From assembly GCF_023856365.1 (NCBI RefSeq), contig NW_026042771.1, positions 36,619 through 100,618 of the forward strand: 64,000 nt of DNA, written 5' to 3'. This stretch comes from Brienomyrus brachyistius (Eukaryota; Chordata; Actinopteri; Osteoglossiformes; Mormyridae). Below, in pieces: positions 25,111 to 35,405 of this stretch (position 1 is its first letter; every line of letters begins with the position of its first letter). A program made the position numbers and the translations under genes. Below the pieces are notes generated by a model. That model was not told the DNA's origin. It saw only the letters and a program-made list of their open reading frames with translations, and ran no database searches.

Positions 25111-25527
25111 CTGCACACTCAGCCCAAGGTTAACACTACCTCAGCTGTACATATCAAACCAGCTCAAACTCCATGTTATTCACATATTTTTTACTTCACA
25201 ATTGTTTGATACATTTGTATGTAAAGATACCAGTGAATTCACAGAAGTCCCACCTTGATGACAGCCATTCCTATATCCACCTCCTTTGGACTGAGCCAGA
25301 GTTTTTGCCTGTACAACAGCTGTACATGTTGCTACACAACACTTAAACATTCTATTTCCTCAATGAACTATTTTTTTTGCAGCAAAAGCCATGAAGCAGC
25401 AATAAAATCTTTAAAATATGCTTACCAATAAATATGGTTCTCCCATTTAAACACATGTAAAGATAAACCATGGATATTTAAAAATCATGGGTTCGTTAAT
25501 GAGTTTAAATGTTATTGAATGGCTTAC

Positions 25528-25769
25528 CTTAAACTTCTCCAGTAAGTCTTCAGCGGTGGAGTGGCTCATGTACTGTGATCCCAGAACCAGGACTGCACTC
25601 GAGAGCCATTCTCATAATTCACCCAATACCTGACATGCACATCCAGTTGTTTTCTTTTGATGGTCCTGTTCATACTTACGTCAAACATGACAACGAAGCT
25701 CCCTTTTAATATATGGAGCGAGTCCAAATCGCGCAAGAAAAGCGGTTTTATCTTTACCACAAGTGACCC
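25528..25769 (-). pseudogene. hAT-like transposase gene, upstream exon (unit 3 copy)
   Basis: This is the unit 3 counterpart of the exon at 15962-16203. Confidence 0.55.
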
Positions 25770-26010
25770 TGCGAGTCAGGGAACATCACCCTGGAGACGG
25801 TGTGAATGTCATCATTGGACGTATAGGAGTGATGTCGGCAAACCGTTTGCAAAGCCCATAGCACTTCTGCTTTCAGTGTGGGTTGAGGAGGATGTACTGA
25901 AGGCATTATTTGTCATGGGATCCGGAGACACTGCCAAAACGGGTGTAGGCCTATCTTTAGAGGTTGTACTTATCTCCACTGAATAAACATAAATCTGGGC
26001 TTATTCTATA

Positions 26011-26516
26011 CTGAACAAAAATATAAACGCAACACTCTTGTTTCTGCTCCCATTTTTCATGAGATGGACTTAAAGACCTACAATTCATTCCAGATACACA
26101 ATATTACCATTTCTCTCAAACATTTCTCACAAATCAGTCTAAATGTGTGATAGTGAGCACTTCTGCTTTGCTGAGATAATCCATCCCACCTCACAGGTGT
26201 GCCACATCAAGATGCTGATCTGACATCATGGGTAGTGCACAGGTGTACCTTATACTGCCCACAATAAAAGGCCACCCTGGAATGTGCAGTTTTTTGCTTT
26301 ATTGGGGGTCTGGGGACTCAGAACCGGTCAGTATCTGGTGTGACCACCATTTGCCTCATGCAATGCAACACATCTTCTTCGCATAGAGTTTATCAGATTG
26401 TCAATTGTGGCCTGTGGAATGTTGGTCCACTCCTCTTCAATGGCTGTGCGAAGTTGTTGGATATTAGTGGGAACTGGTACACGCTGTCGTATACGCCGGT
26501 CAAGCACATCCCAAAC
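26011..26516. mobile_element. Truncated Tc1-like element (unit 3 copy)
   Basis: This is the unit 3 counterpart of 16445-16950, with the same truncation point. Confidence 0.9.
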
Positions 26517-27116
26517 AAGAGCAGCTGACCTGAGAAATAGGAAATAAGCTAAGCTGGAAACCTGGACCCTCCGACCAAGAATGCGTGAAGTACCCTCAGA
26601 AGGTCTACTAGAAGATGTACGTAGAAGACTACTACAGATCAGCTGATCTACACCACAGCAACAGTGATCCTTGAGCTGGAGCCGGACCGTCTTTGAAGAC
26701 TCCGTAAATCTCCGTATAATAATATATATCTACGGGAACGAGAAAGGAGAAAGCAGAGAACAAGAACAAGATTTGTAAATGTAAGATTTGAAGGACCCCC
26801 GGCATGAAAAATAGAATAGTTCTCGTCATTAGTGAACATGTGTCTCGTCATTGTGTATCATGGACAGTAAGAGGGGGATCAATAGAGTGTTGTTATTATA
26901 ACGTCTAAAAAGTCTGTCGATAAATCAATAAGAAAATAAATGAAGTCGTTTTCGCGAACACGCGAACAGGGGCCGGACCGACTGTAGGGGGCGTGGCCAG
27001 AGACAGCCATAGCTGTCAAGTCTCCCGTTTTGGCCGGGAAACTACCGTATTTTACTTCTCTTTCCCGCCGTCCTCCCGTATTAGTATTTTCCCGTAAATC
27101 TCCCTTATATTATATA

Positions 27117-27189
27117 GTTGCTGGATAGTGTAGTGGTAAGATCGCCGCCTTTCACACGGGAGACCGGGGTTCGAATCCCGGTTGTGGCC
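27117..27189 (+). tRNA. tRNA-Glu(UUC)-like pseudo-tRNA (unit 3)
   Basis: This is the only tRNA-like copy left in unit 3. The unit is cut 78 bases downstream of it, inside the spacer. Confidence 0.4.
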
Positions 27190-27579
27190 AAAAATATATT
27201 TTATATATTTTATATATTTATATTATTTTATATTTCCTGTCTTAAAATGTAAGGGATACTGGAGCCTGGTTGCGGATGGCTCACGGCGGGTGCCGGAAAA
27301 TTTCCTTTATTTTCAAATCCAAACCTTGACAGGTATGCTGCTGTTCCAAATCATGGGTGCATGTTACAAGTGCGGAACATATTTTAACTTAGTACTAACT
27401 TAGCATCATATTTGATCTGATTCGACTGAATATCCCAGGTTTCCATCTCTCATGCATCTGGTGTGACGTGTTTTCAGACTCTCAGGCTGGCGCAAAGAAA
27501 TCTTACGGGAATTGAACGTCTCACTCCGGCCAGCTGACCAAAGTTCGGTAACCTTGGTATTGTGTGTAGGAGATTCGCT

Positions 27580-28034
27580 ATAACTATAATTTCGTTCTCC
27601 ATTTACATGCCCGTAGTGTCTTTAAGTGTTATGTAGTTTTGCCTGAAACGCAAAAATAAAACAAAGCAATTAAAGCCGATCAGTGGCTCAAATTGTGCTG
27701 TAGCGATTGAAGAACTTTTGTCGGAAGTTGGATTCGAACTTGGGATGCCTTACTTGGGAGAACAGAATACCAGAATAGAGTAGGTTAAGTCCAGCCTTGG
27801 CTTCCAAGCTGACGTTTTTCTACATATGTGCTTGTGTATCATGGACAGTAAGAGGGGGCAGGCAAGGAGAGAATTTCTCTCTTTGGGGATCAATAGAGTG
27901 TTGTTATTATAACGTCTAAAAAGTATGATGGTCTGTCGATAAATCAATAAGAAAATAAATGAAGTCGTTTTCGCGAACACGCCGAATTATAACTATAATT
28001 TCGTTCTCCATTTACATGCCCGTAGTGTCTTTAA
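27580..28034. repeat. 46-bp direct repeat flanking a partial unit-tail copy
   Basis: The 46 bases at 27580-27625 recur at 27989-28034 without a difference that I can see. Between them, 27832-27985 repeats the unit-tail sequence (GTATCATGGACAGTAA to CGCGAACACG), with extra short insertions compared with the units. This is array-derived material just outside the array edge. Confidence 0.8.
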
Positions 28035-28036
28035 CC

Positions 28037-28526
28037 GGCTGCACAAACTGGATCCGCCTCCATTACGACACAACTTTGCCCTTATTGGCTTAAGAATTTA
28101 GTCACATACATGACGTATATCTGCTATTTCTCCCGAGAAGCAGGTAAAGCAGTGGTAACTGCTTTGTAGTTAATTTACCTGGTAAAATTAAGTTTAAATA
28201 AATGATATAAATACTGTAATAGTACTCGTGAGCTTTGTTTATTTGTTATTAGTTATTGTAATGTTGCGCTGCTTTATTTGTTTAATCGTCTAGTCTGTGG
28301 AGACATTCAAGTTAATCAAATAAGAATTGCACTGTACACTGTACATGACCATAAAAACTTTGTATCCTTGAAATAAATGTTTTTGATCTTTTCCTTGGCA
28401 GTTATCTTTTTACACAGGGCCTCTATGTACACGATAGTTTTTTTTTTCACGACTAACAGTATGGATCAGGAGTTGGTTATTGTAAAAGAAGTAATGTGCA
28501 TGCAGGTGATATTTGTATAGATTTAT
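28037..28526. repeat. Dispersed repeat, copy A (pair with 53702-54186)
   Basis: About 490 bases starting GGCTGCAC and ending TTTGTATAGATTTAT match 53702-54186 in the same orientation with scattered differences. There is no coding frame. The second copy follows a BED-finger-like remnant, so this may be part of a non-autonomous DNA transposon, but no terminal repeats were confirmed. Confidence 0.8.
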
Positions 28527-28598
28527 CCACACCCTTGTAGCAGTGCTGCCATTGCAGTCAGATCTCGCAAACTAGGAGTATTAGTTGTCTTTATTTCT

Positions 28599-28875
28599 CT
28601 TTATTTCTTGACGCCAACCCTCTCCATTAATCCGGGCTTGGGACTGGCACCTACCTGAGCTGGCTTGCTCCCTTAAGTGGCTGGGTTAGGCTAAACTATA
28701 TATATATATTTACCAAGACTACAATAAAACATCTCGAAATGTGTAGTCTAGCAAAACGCAGTTTAAAGAAGGTAGCCTACCTGGCGAAATTGCAAACAAA
28801 TTAAGGGCGTTAGGCAGCCTTTAGATCCTACCCATCATGCACTGCAGTTTTTTGCTAATTCCTCAAATGGAAAAC
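28599..28875. repeat. Dispersed repeat, inverted partner of 39859-40294
   Basis: This sequence reappears in reverse complement at 39859-40294. Shared words include GACGCCAACCCTCTCC and CATGCACTGCAGTTTTTTGC. The distal copy has about 160 additional bases in its middle. The family is not recognised. Confidence 0.75.
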
Positions 28876-29237
28876 TGTCCATCCATCCATCCATTTTCCA
28901 AACCGCTTATCCTACTGGATCGCGGGGGGTCTGGAGCCTATCCCGGAAGCAATGGGCACGAGACAGGGAACAACTCAGGATGGCGGGCCAGCCCATCGCA
29001 GGGCACACTCACACACTATTCACTCACGCATACACTCCTATGGGCAATTTAGCAACTCCAATTAGCCTCAGCATGTTTTTGGACTGTGGGGGAAACCAGA
29101 GTACCCGGAGGAAACCCCACGATGACATGGGTAGAACATGCAAACTCCACACACATGTGACCCAGGTGGAGACTCGAACCCGGGCCCTAGAGGTGTGAGG
29201 CAACAGTGCTAACCACTGCACCACCATGCTGCCCCCT
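28876..29237 (-). mobile_element. tRNA-derived SINE with 11-bp target duplication
   Basis: This is the same family as 1603-1957, with head CACCATGCTGCCCCC at the 29237 side and a GGAT-type tail near 28890. AAATGGAAAAC flanks it at 28865-28875 and 29238-29248. It inserted at the edge of the dispersed repeat ending at 28875. Confidence 0.88.
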
Positions 29238-29248
29238 AAATGGAAAAC

Positions 29249-30033
29249 CATTAAATACAAAAGGAAAACAAAAGTGCTGTAAGACTGTATACTTATGTGT
29301 ATGTTAGTAAAGGCTGTAGCTGACACAACGGACCCCACTAATTAGAAAGGGGTAATTGTACACATGTGGCATCCAGTATGTTCTTCTATAACAGTTTTTA
29401 AAAAAAAAAAAAAACTCACATTACACAAATTGGCACTATCAAAACGAGGATTATGGGGAAAATGGGGACTGTGATGGAGATTACATACACGTAGGCATGG
29501 TATTTAGTTTTTTTTTAATCTGGTCACCTTCCAGAGTAATTGTAAACTAAAACCATCTTCACCCTATTTGATTCTTTATAAATGGACAATCAGTCGTGCA
29601 GTAAATGGGGGTATAGAGAGACACAGAGCTTGTCTAACAAGAAACCCTGGGAAGCTAACATTAATAGGGTGGGTATGGATAGCAAAACCATTGATACAGA
29701 TTACAGATTTATATCTCACCTGAACCCTGGCGGGCTCCGTGCCAATAGGGGTTGGGATTAGGGTTAGTTAACTTAAGTAGTAATATTGATGTGTATATTC
29801 TCCTATTCTCCAGTCAGTGAATCGTGAAACGTAATGTTAATATGTTTCTATACCTATATGTTCTGCTTAAAAACCCATAAAGGCAAGCACAGTGTTTAGA
29901 CATTCTGTTACTTAGACTAGTAAACACTAAGATCCTTCAGCTTTCAATTAACCTGACACAACAGTCTAAACAACAAATGTGTGCCATGTCATTTGTCATC
30001 TTTACATCTTGTATCCTTTATATGGTAATTGGA
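29249..30033. other. No gene recognised
   Basis: AT-rich unique-looking sequence with a run of A at about 29400. No domain, exon pair or repeat was recognised. Confidence 0.5.
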
Positions 30034-31435
30034 TTTTCAAGGTGGAATTGCAGGTCGATCATTTTAAGGATCTAGATGTAAACCTCCCTGGTGTTGCTTT
30101 AATATTTTTTTTGCACAATTTGCTTCACACACTTCCTCCAGCAGAGAAGCTTACAATACTACACCCCACCAAATGACTGGATGATGCCTTTTTATTTAAG
30201 GTCTGGCTGTGAGCCTCGATTACCGATACACTATCTTCAGGCTCCTGCCGGGATCAGTCAGTATGGTGGACCTTTGGAGGAATGGGTACAAAACCATCAG
30301 GAAAGTTTGCAGGTGCTTCAAGAGTATGTGAAGGCTTAGTTGGAGGAACAAGCCACACCACGAAATCGGAAACACAATGAGTTGGTTAATGATTAGGGGT
30401 TTGATGAAGGTCAGCTGGTGTGTTTGCGGAACCATGTTCGAGGTAAAATACAGGATCATTGGGATGCCTGTTTGTATATGGTAGTTCGGTGTCCCCAAGA
30501 TCAGGGTGCAGTTTACTCTGCAACTCCAATGGAGGGGGACGGGGTTGTCCGTCAAGTTCACCGAACAGAGTTGCGTCCAGTACCACAGGGGGTTGTTATG
30601 TCAGGGGAAGATGTTCTGGTAATGTCTCCTGAGTCTGGGTTGCCCACAGGGGCAACAGAAATGGAATCGGATGAGGACTCTGTGGTTTTACGGGGACAGG
30701 GCTGGTGGGAGGGGTCGCAATAGAGCATCCACAAGTAGGCCTCGTATAATGGAGGAGGTTATGTCCCCCCCGAGGTGTAGAGACCAGTTAAACGTTCGGT
30801 GAGGTCCACCACTGGTCATCATACCAACCCTTATAAGTTACCACGGTCAGTGAATGATCGTTCGGTTGGGGAGGAAGACCAGTGGTTTGGGGATAGAATT
30901 CTTAGCTGTGATCGTTGGGTCATCAATTTCATTTTGGGGGATGGATTGTAGCCAGGCAATTATAGGCAGGTATAGGAACTGCAGTTCGGACTGGAGGCAT
31001 AGCCGGGGCGAGATGGCTGTGCATGTTCCGATGGTAGGGCATATTGGCAAAGGAGCAGGCACGGGAAAGACAGGCAGGGTCCTGATAGATTTGGGGGAGC
31101 ATCGGCGGGCATATTGAATTTGCAGTGTAGCAGCCTTTCTGTTTGCTTGTTTCAGGGGTGAACAATCTTATCCGCAAAGGGCCGGTGTGTATGCAGGTTT
31201 TCGCTGCAACTCCCTAATTAGATTTCTAATTAGAGGACTGATTAGCTGAAGAGTCCTCATACCTGGTTTTGAAGAGCTGACCTAAAGGTTACCCCAAAAA
31301 CCTGTTTTTTTTTTTGTTTGAATGGGGCAGTGAGTCATGGGGTAAACTACTGTTCTTTAGGGGTTTTCAAGGTGGAATTACGGGTCGATAATTTTAAGGA
31401 TCAGGTTGTAAACCTCCCTGGTGTTGCTTTAATAT
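30034..31435. repeat. 72-bp direct repeats flanking the gypsy remnant
   Basis: 30034-30105 and 31364-31435 are similar 72-base direct copies (TTTTCAAGGTGGAATT to GGTGTTGCTTTAATAT). They bracket the integrase remnant. They are too short to be whole LTRs, but could be LTR or internal pieces duplicated by recombination. Confidence 0.75.
30190..30723 (+). pseudogene. Ty3/gypsy-type pol remnant, integrase C-terminus
   Basis: The plus-strand frame reads EWVQNHQESLQVLQEY, then after an in-frame stop FDEGQLVCLRNHVRGKIQDHW and VRQVHRTELRPVP. The G-Q-x-V-x-L-R-x-H and IQDHW blocks are characteristic of the integrase C-terminal region of fish Ty3/gypsy retrotransposons. The rest of pol and gag are missing, and one in-frame stop near 30395 shows that it is dead. 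The frame continues to 30723 without further recognisable motifs. Confidence 0.7.
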
Positions 31436-31907
31436 GTTTTATCTGAGGTTGTATCGTGTATTATCAAGCCAGCCGGCTTAGTGGCCTCGGGAGCGGGGTT
31501 TAGTGGGAGCAGCTGGCTAGTTTTATTTTCTTTTTTGTTTGTGTCTTTTTCTTTGTTGTATGTATATTTTGGGTTCATTATTAGGCAGGCTGGGCCTTTT
31601 GGCACCTGTAGTCTGGGTGCTGGATTGCCCATAGGGGTCTTTTTTATTGCTGTGATTTGCTGTGTCATTCACTAGTGTGATTTGTGCTGGATGTGTTTTT
31701 AAGGTTGTGCTGTGGCGTGTACCTGAGCAAACTTTGGGCAACCTGTTCTCTTGTTGGCTTTATTGACAAAGGGTGGATTAGTCTAATTACGGCCTGCTAC
31801 AAATAGCTGCATATAACGTATAAAAAAAATCACCTTATGGGTGCTCCGTAGGGTAGCAAGATCTTGAGTTTTTTTTACAGTACTCGGGTACGTTTTAAAA
31901 TTTTCGA

Positions 31908-32007
31908 CCAATCAGCAAACATTATTCTGACAGCATAGCTGGGAAACCAATGAAAAGTGAGTGCAACGTTCTAGAACTTGACTTCGGGTTGACGCTCCCT
32001 ATAAAAG
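31908..32007 (+). promoter_or_regulatory. Promoter-like cluster: CCAAT, palindrome, TATA
   Basis: CCAAT occurs at 31908-31912 and 31947-31951. A palindromic GTTCTAGAAC (heat-shock-element-like) is at 31968-31977, and TATAAAAG at 32000-32007. An ATG in fair context follows 92 bases later. The spacing is that of a pol II core promoter. It could equally be the promoter of an unrecognised retroelement. Confidence 0.4.
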
Positions 32008-32098
32008 AGCTGGGTACTGCTTCAAGGCGTTCAGTTGGCGCTACCTCCTGATAGAGTAGCACTGTACGGCTCTTGTTCCGTAAAACAACATCAAAAGG

Positions 32099-32387
32099 AT
32101 GAAAAAAAAAACAATATTTAAAGAAGACGAAAAAAATCAATTTTTAAAGAAGACGAAAAAAACATCGTCTAAAAAAATAAGCCAAAAAAATAATATCCGA
32201 AGAAGGAAAAACATGCAAAGTAAAAAAAAACAAACAAAAATAAAAAACAATATCCAAAGAAGAAGGAAAAAAACATCCAAAGGGAGAAAAGAAGAACTGA
32301 AGGGCCAACGAGGTAGGAGGAAATACAAATTTCGTTTCAGCACCGTTGGAGTGCCAAGCCGTGAAAAGCATTTGGCCAGAAGACAAG
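32099..32387 (+). other. Lysine-rich open frame ending at a splice donor
   Basis: From ATG at 32099 the frame runs 96 codons, very rich in K and R, and reaches a consensus splice donor (GACAAG then GTAAGT) at 32388. A plausible acceptor (TTTATTTCTGTATTAG) ends at 32519. Joining them gives only six more codons before a stop. The coding content is low in complexity and comes from A-rich DNA, so the protein may be accidental, although the promoter-exon-donor order is orderly. I do not recognise the product. Confidence 0.25.
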
Positions 32388-32869
32388 GTAAGTGTTGTAT
32401 CTGTTATTTTAAAACAGCGCTTTTCAAAATGCTGCTTTATAATCGTTTGAGATCGTTAGCCAGTGTGACAGCTGAAGGCTTTTTGAGTTTACCAACATAA
32501 AGTTTTATTTCTGTATTAGGACATTGTCAGGAACAATGATGTGTTCATCGCTATGATGTGGTCAAAAAGCGATGCATTGAATCTTAGAAACATTTGTGAT
32601 TTTTCAAACGATGCTTTTCCTTTTATTTAATCAGTAAAATTTCCATCGGTTTTATATAGTGCCCCTTGAAATATGTCTTTAGCTCATTTTCCGGGCATTT
32701 TACTAGAATGCATCCTGAGAAATACACAAGCTCTGCTGCATTTCCGTGCCTCGATGTTTAGTGCCGAGTATAATTGTTGCAGTTGCCTTTTATATATTCC
32801 ATGAGACCTGTTGGTACCAAGAGAAGTGTGAGACTGTCAGGGTGAATTTATCATACAATCGCACGCATA

Positions 32870-33387
32870 AATACCTGAGGGTTGCCAGTCCTTTTGCGTT
32901 GTTACAGGAGGACTAGAGCTGACGAGTGTGTTTCTACACACTATCAAGGGCATTGTAGTACAGTTTTCTCAGGTGGGAGAATGCTGCCGATCTCCTATTT
33001 GACAATACAGCCCTTGATATATTAGAATATTACAGAACTAGAAGCCTTTTGCAAGGAAGAATGTGAGAAAATCCCAAGTACAAGAACTGAAAGCCTTTCA
33101 GCTGGCTATAAGAAGCGCTTGTAAGCTGTGATATCTGGCAGAGGAGGTGTTACTAAGTACTGATTACGTAGGGTGCCCAAACTTTTGCAGAGTGCCATAA
33201 TAATGTTTTTATTTTGTAATTTTGTTCAATTTATGGCATAAAAAGTAACTATTCATCAATGTTTGCTGAAAATATTGTGTATTTTTCCCCCAGTTCCTAA
33301 AGAGACTGTATTAACTGATATTGTTGCTTTTGTAATTGAAAAGATGTTATTTGTCAAGGGGTGCCAAACCTTTGCATAAGACTGTAC
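32870..33387 (+). mobile_element. Decayed Tc1/mariner-type element end
   Basis: The stretch AGGGTGCCCAAACTTTTGCA (33170-33189) and the later GGGGTGCCAAACCTTTGCATAA (33359-33380) are the paired words found near one end of a widespread vertebrate Tc1/mariner family. The upstream AAGAACTGAAAGCC and TGGCTATAAGAAGCG words fit its degraded transposase 3' end. The left end was not found. Confidence 0.45.
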
Positions 33388-33389
33388 AC

Positions 33390-33530
33390 AGTGTGTGTAT
33401 GTGTTTATGTGAGTGTGTGTCTGTGTGTGTGTGTGTATATATATATATGTGTGTGTGTGTATATATTTCTGTATATGCATGTGTATATATATATTTATAT
33501 ATAGTTCACACACATTCAAACTTATTTGAA
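33390..33530. repeat. TG/TA microsatellite
   Basis: Interrupted (TG)n and (TA)n runs. They generate only meaningless frames on both strands. Confidence 0.9.
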
Positions 33531-33579
33531 TACACATTCAAAATTATTTTTATTATTATTATTTTCGTTTTTTTTTTTT

Positions 33580-34441
33580 TTTTGTGTTTTAAAATTTTTT
33601 ATTTTTGCAATGGAAATAAAAATAAAGCAGTCCTCCGTAGAGGAGGGGTGGTGGAGGGAATATATATATATATATACATATATATAAAATAATTGTCACA
33701 CAACTGGGGTGACATGCCTATCCTGCTCACCCAATTTTAGTGCACTTTAGTTATGCATAATGACCTTCTAGTCTCGATACACCCATATATATATATGTAT
33801 ATATATATATAGTTTTTTTTGTTTTTTTTTTTGCAATAGACAATAAAAATAACGCAGTTCTCCATAAAGGAGGGATGGTGGATGGAATATATATATACAT
33901 ATATATAAAATAATTGTCACACAACCTGGGTGACATGCCTTGCCTGCTCACCCAGTTTTAGTGCACCTTAGTTATTCATAATGACCATCTAGTCTCGATA
34001 CACCCATAAATATATATGTATATATATATAGTTTTTTTTGTTTTTTTTTTGCAATAGACAATAAAAATAACGCAGTTCTCCATAAAGGAGGGATGGTGGA
34101 TGGAATATGTATATGCATATATATAAAATAATTGTCACACAACCTGGGTGACATGCCTTGCCTGCTCACCCAATTTTAGTGCAACTTAGTTATCCATAAT
34201 GACCAACTAGTCTCGATACACCCATATATATATATATATATATATGTACATATATATAGTTTTTTTATTAGCAATAGAAAAGAAAAATAACGCAGTTCTC
34301 CATAAAGGAGGGATGGTGGATGGAATATGTATATGCATATATATAAAATAATTGTCACACAACCTGGGTGACATGCCTTGCCTGCTCACCCAATTTTAGT
34401 GCACCTCAGTTATCCATACTGACCATCTAGTCTCGACACAC

Positions 34442-34504
<63 letters not shown>

Positions 34505-35405
34505 GATATTTTTTCTTTTTCTTGTGTTTTTTTTTCGCAATGGATATTAAAAATAAAGCAGTCCTCCGTAAAGGAGGGGTGGTGGAGGGAATATATATAT
34601 ACATTTATATAAAATAATTGTCACACAACTGGGGTGACATGCCTTGCCTGCTCACCCAATTTTAGTGCACCTTAGTTATCCATAATGACCAACTAGTCTC
34701 GATACACCCATAAATATATATGTGTATATATATATATATATATAGTTTTTTTGTGTTTTTTTTTGCAATAGACAATAAAAATAACGCAGTTCTCCATAAA
34801 GGAGGGATAGTGGATGGAATATATATATACATATATATAAAATTATTGTCACACAACCTGGGTGACATGCCTTGCCTGCTCACCCAATTTTAGTGCACCT
34901 TAGTTATCCATACTGACCATCTAGTCTCGATACACCCATATATATATATATATATATATGTACATATATATAGTTTTTTTATTAGCAATAGAAAAGAAAA
35001 ATAACGCAGTTCTCCGTAAAGGAGGGATGGTGGATGGAATATATACATACATATATATAAAATAATTGTCACACAACCTGGGTGACATGCTTTGCCTGCT
35101 CACCCAATTTTAGTGCAACTTAGTTATCCATAATGACCAACTAGTCTCGATACACCCATAAATATATATGTATATATATATATATATATATATAGTTTTT
35201 TTATTTTTTTCGTAATGGACAATAAAAATAACGCAGTTCTCCGTAAAGGAGGGATGGTGGATGGAATATATATATACATATATACATTTATATAAAATAA
35301 TTGTCACACAACCTGGGTGACATGCCTTGCCTGCTCACCCAGTTTTAGTGCACCTTAGTTATCCATACTGACCATCTAGTCTCGATACACCCATAAATAT
35401 ATATA
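33580..35405. repeat. AT-rich tandem array, about 220-bp unit, eight copies
   Basis: The word GTCACACAAC recurs at 33695, 33916, 34134, 34354, 34620, 34848, 35068 and 35303, spaced 218-266 bases apart. Each unit holds a T-rich run, ATAAAAATAACGCAGT, GGAGGGATGGTGG, a (TA)n run of variable length and TAGTCTCGATACACCC. The length differences lie mostly in the (TA)n. The array is broken at 35405 by a Tc1-like insertion. Unit-like sequence continues after it at 36562-36600, and a lone GTCACACAAC block occurs at 37856. Confidence 0.92.

Larger units (their letters stand above)
18794..27267. repeat. Tandem segmental duplication, unit 3 (truncated)
   Basis: This third unit tracks unit 2 at a constant offset of 9566 bases, with very few differences visible by eye. 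It stops at 27267, inside the AT-rich block that follows a tRNA-like copy. It therefore lacks the LINE tail present in units 1 and 2. Beyond this point the sequence is unrelated to the unit for several hundred bases. Confidence 0.93.

Noticed and set aside
27720..27790. TTCGAACTTGGG, a possible tRNA T-arm
   Set aside because: No A box or anticodon arm lies at the right distance on either strand.
33256..35307. Many 60-118-codon frames rich in Y, I and H
   Set aside because: They are translations of (TA)n and (TG)n runs in the 220-bp array.
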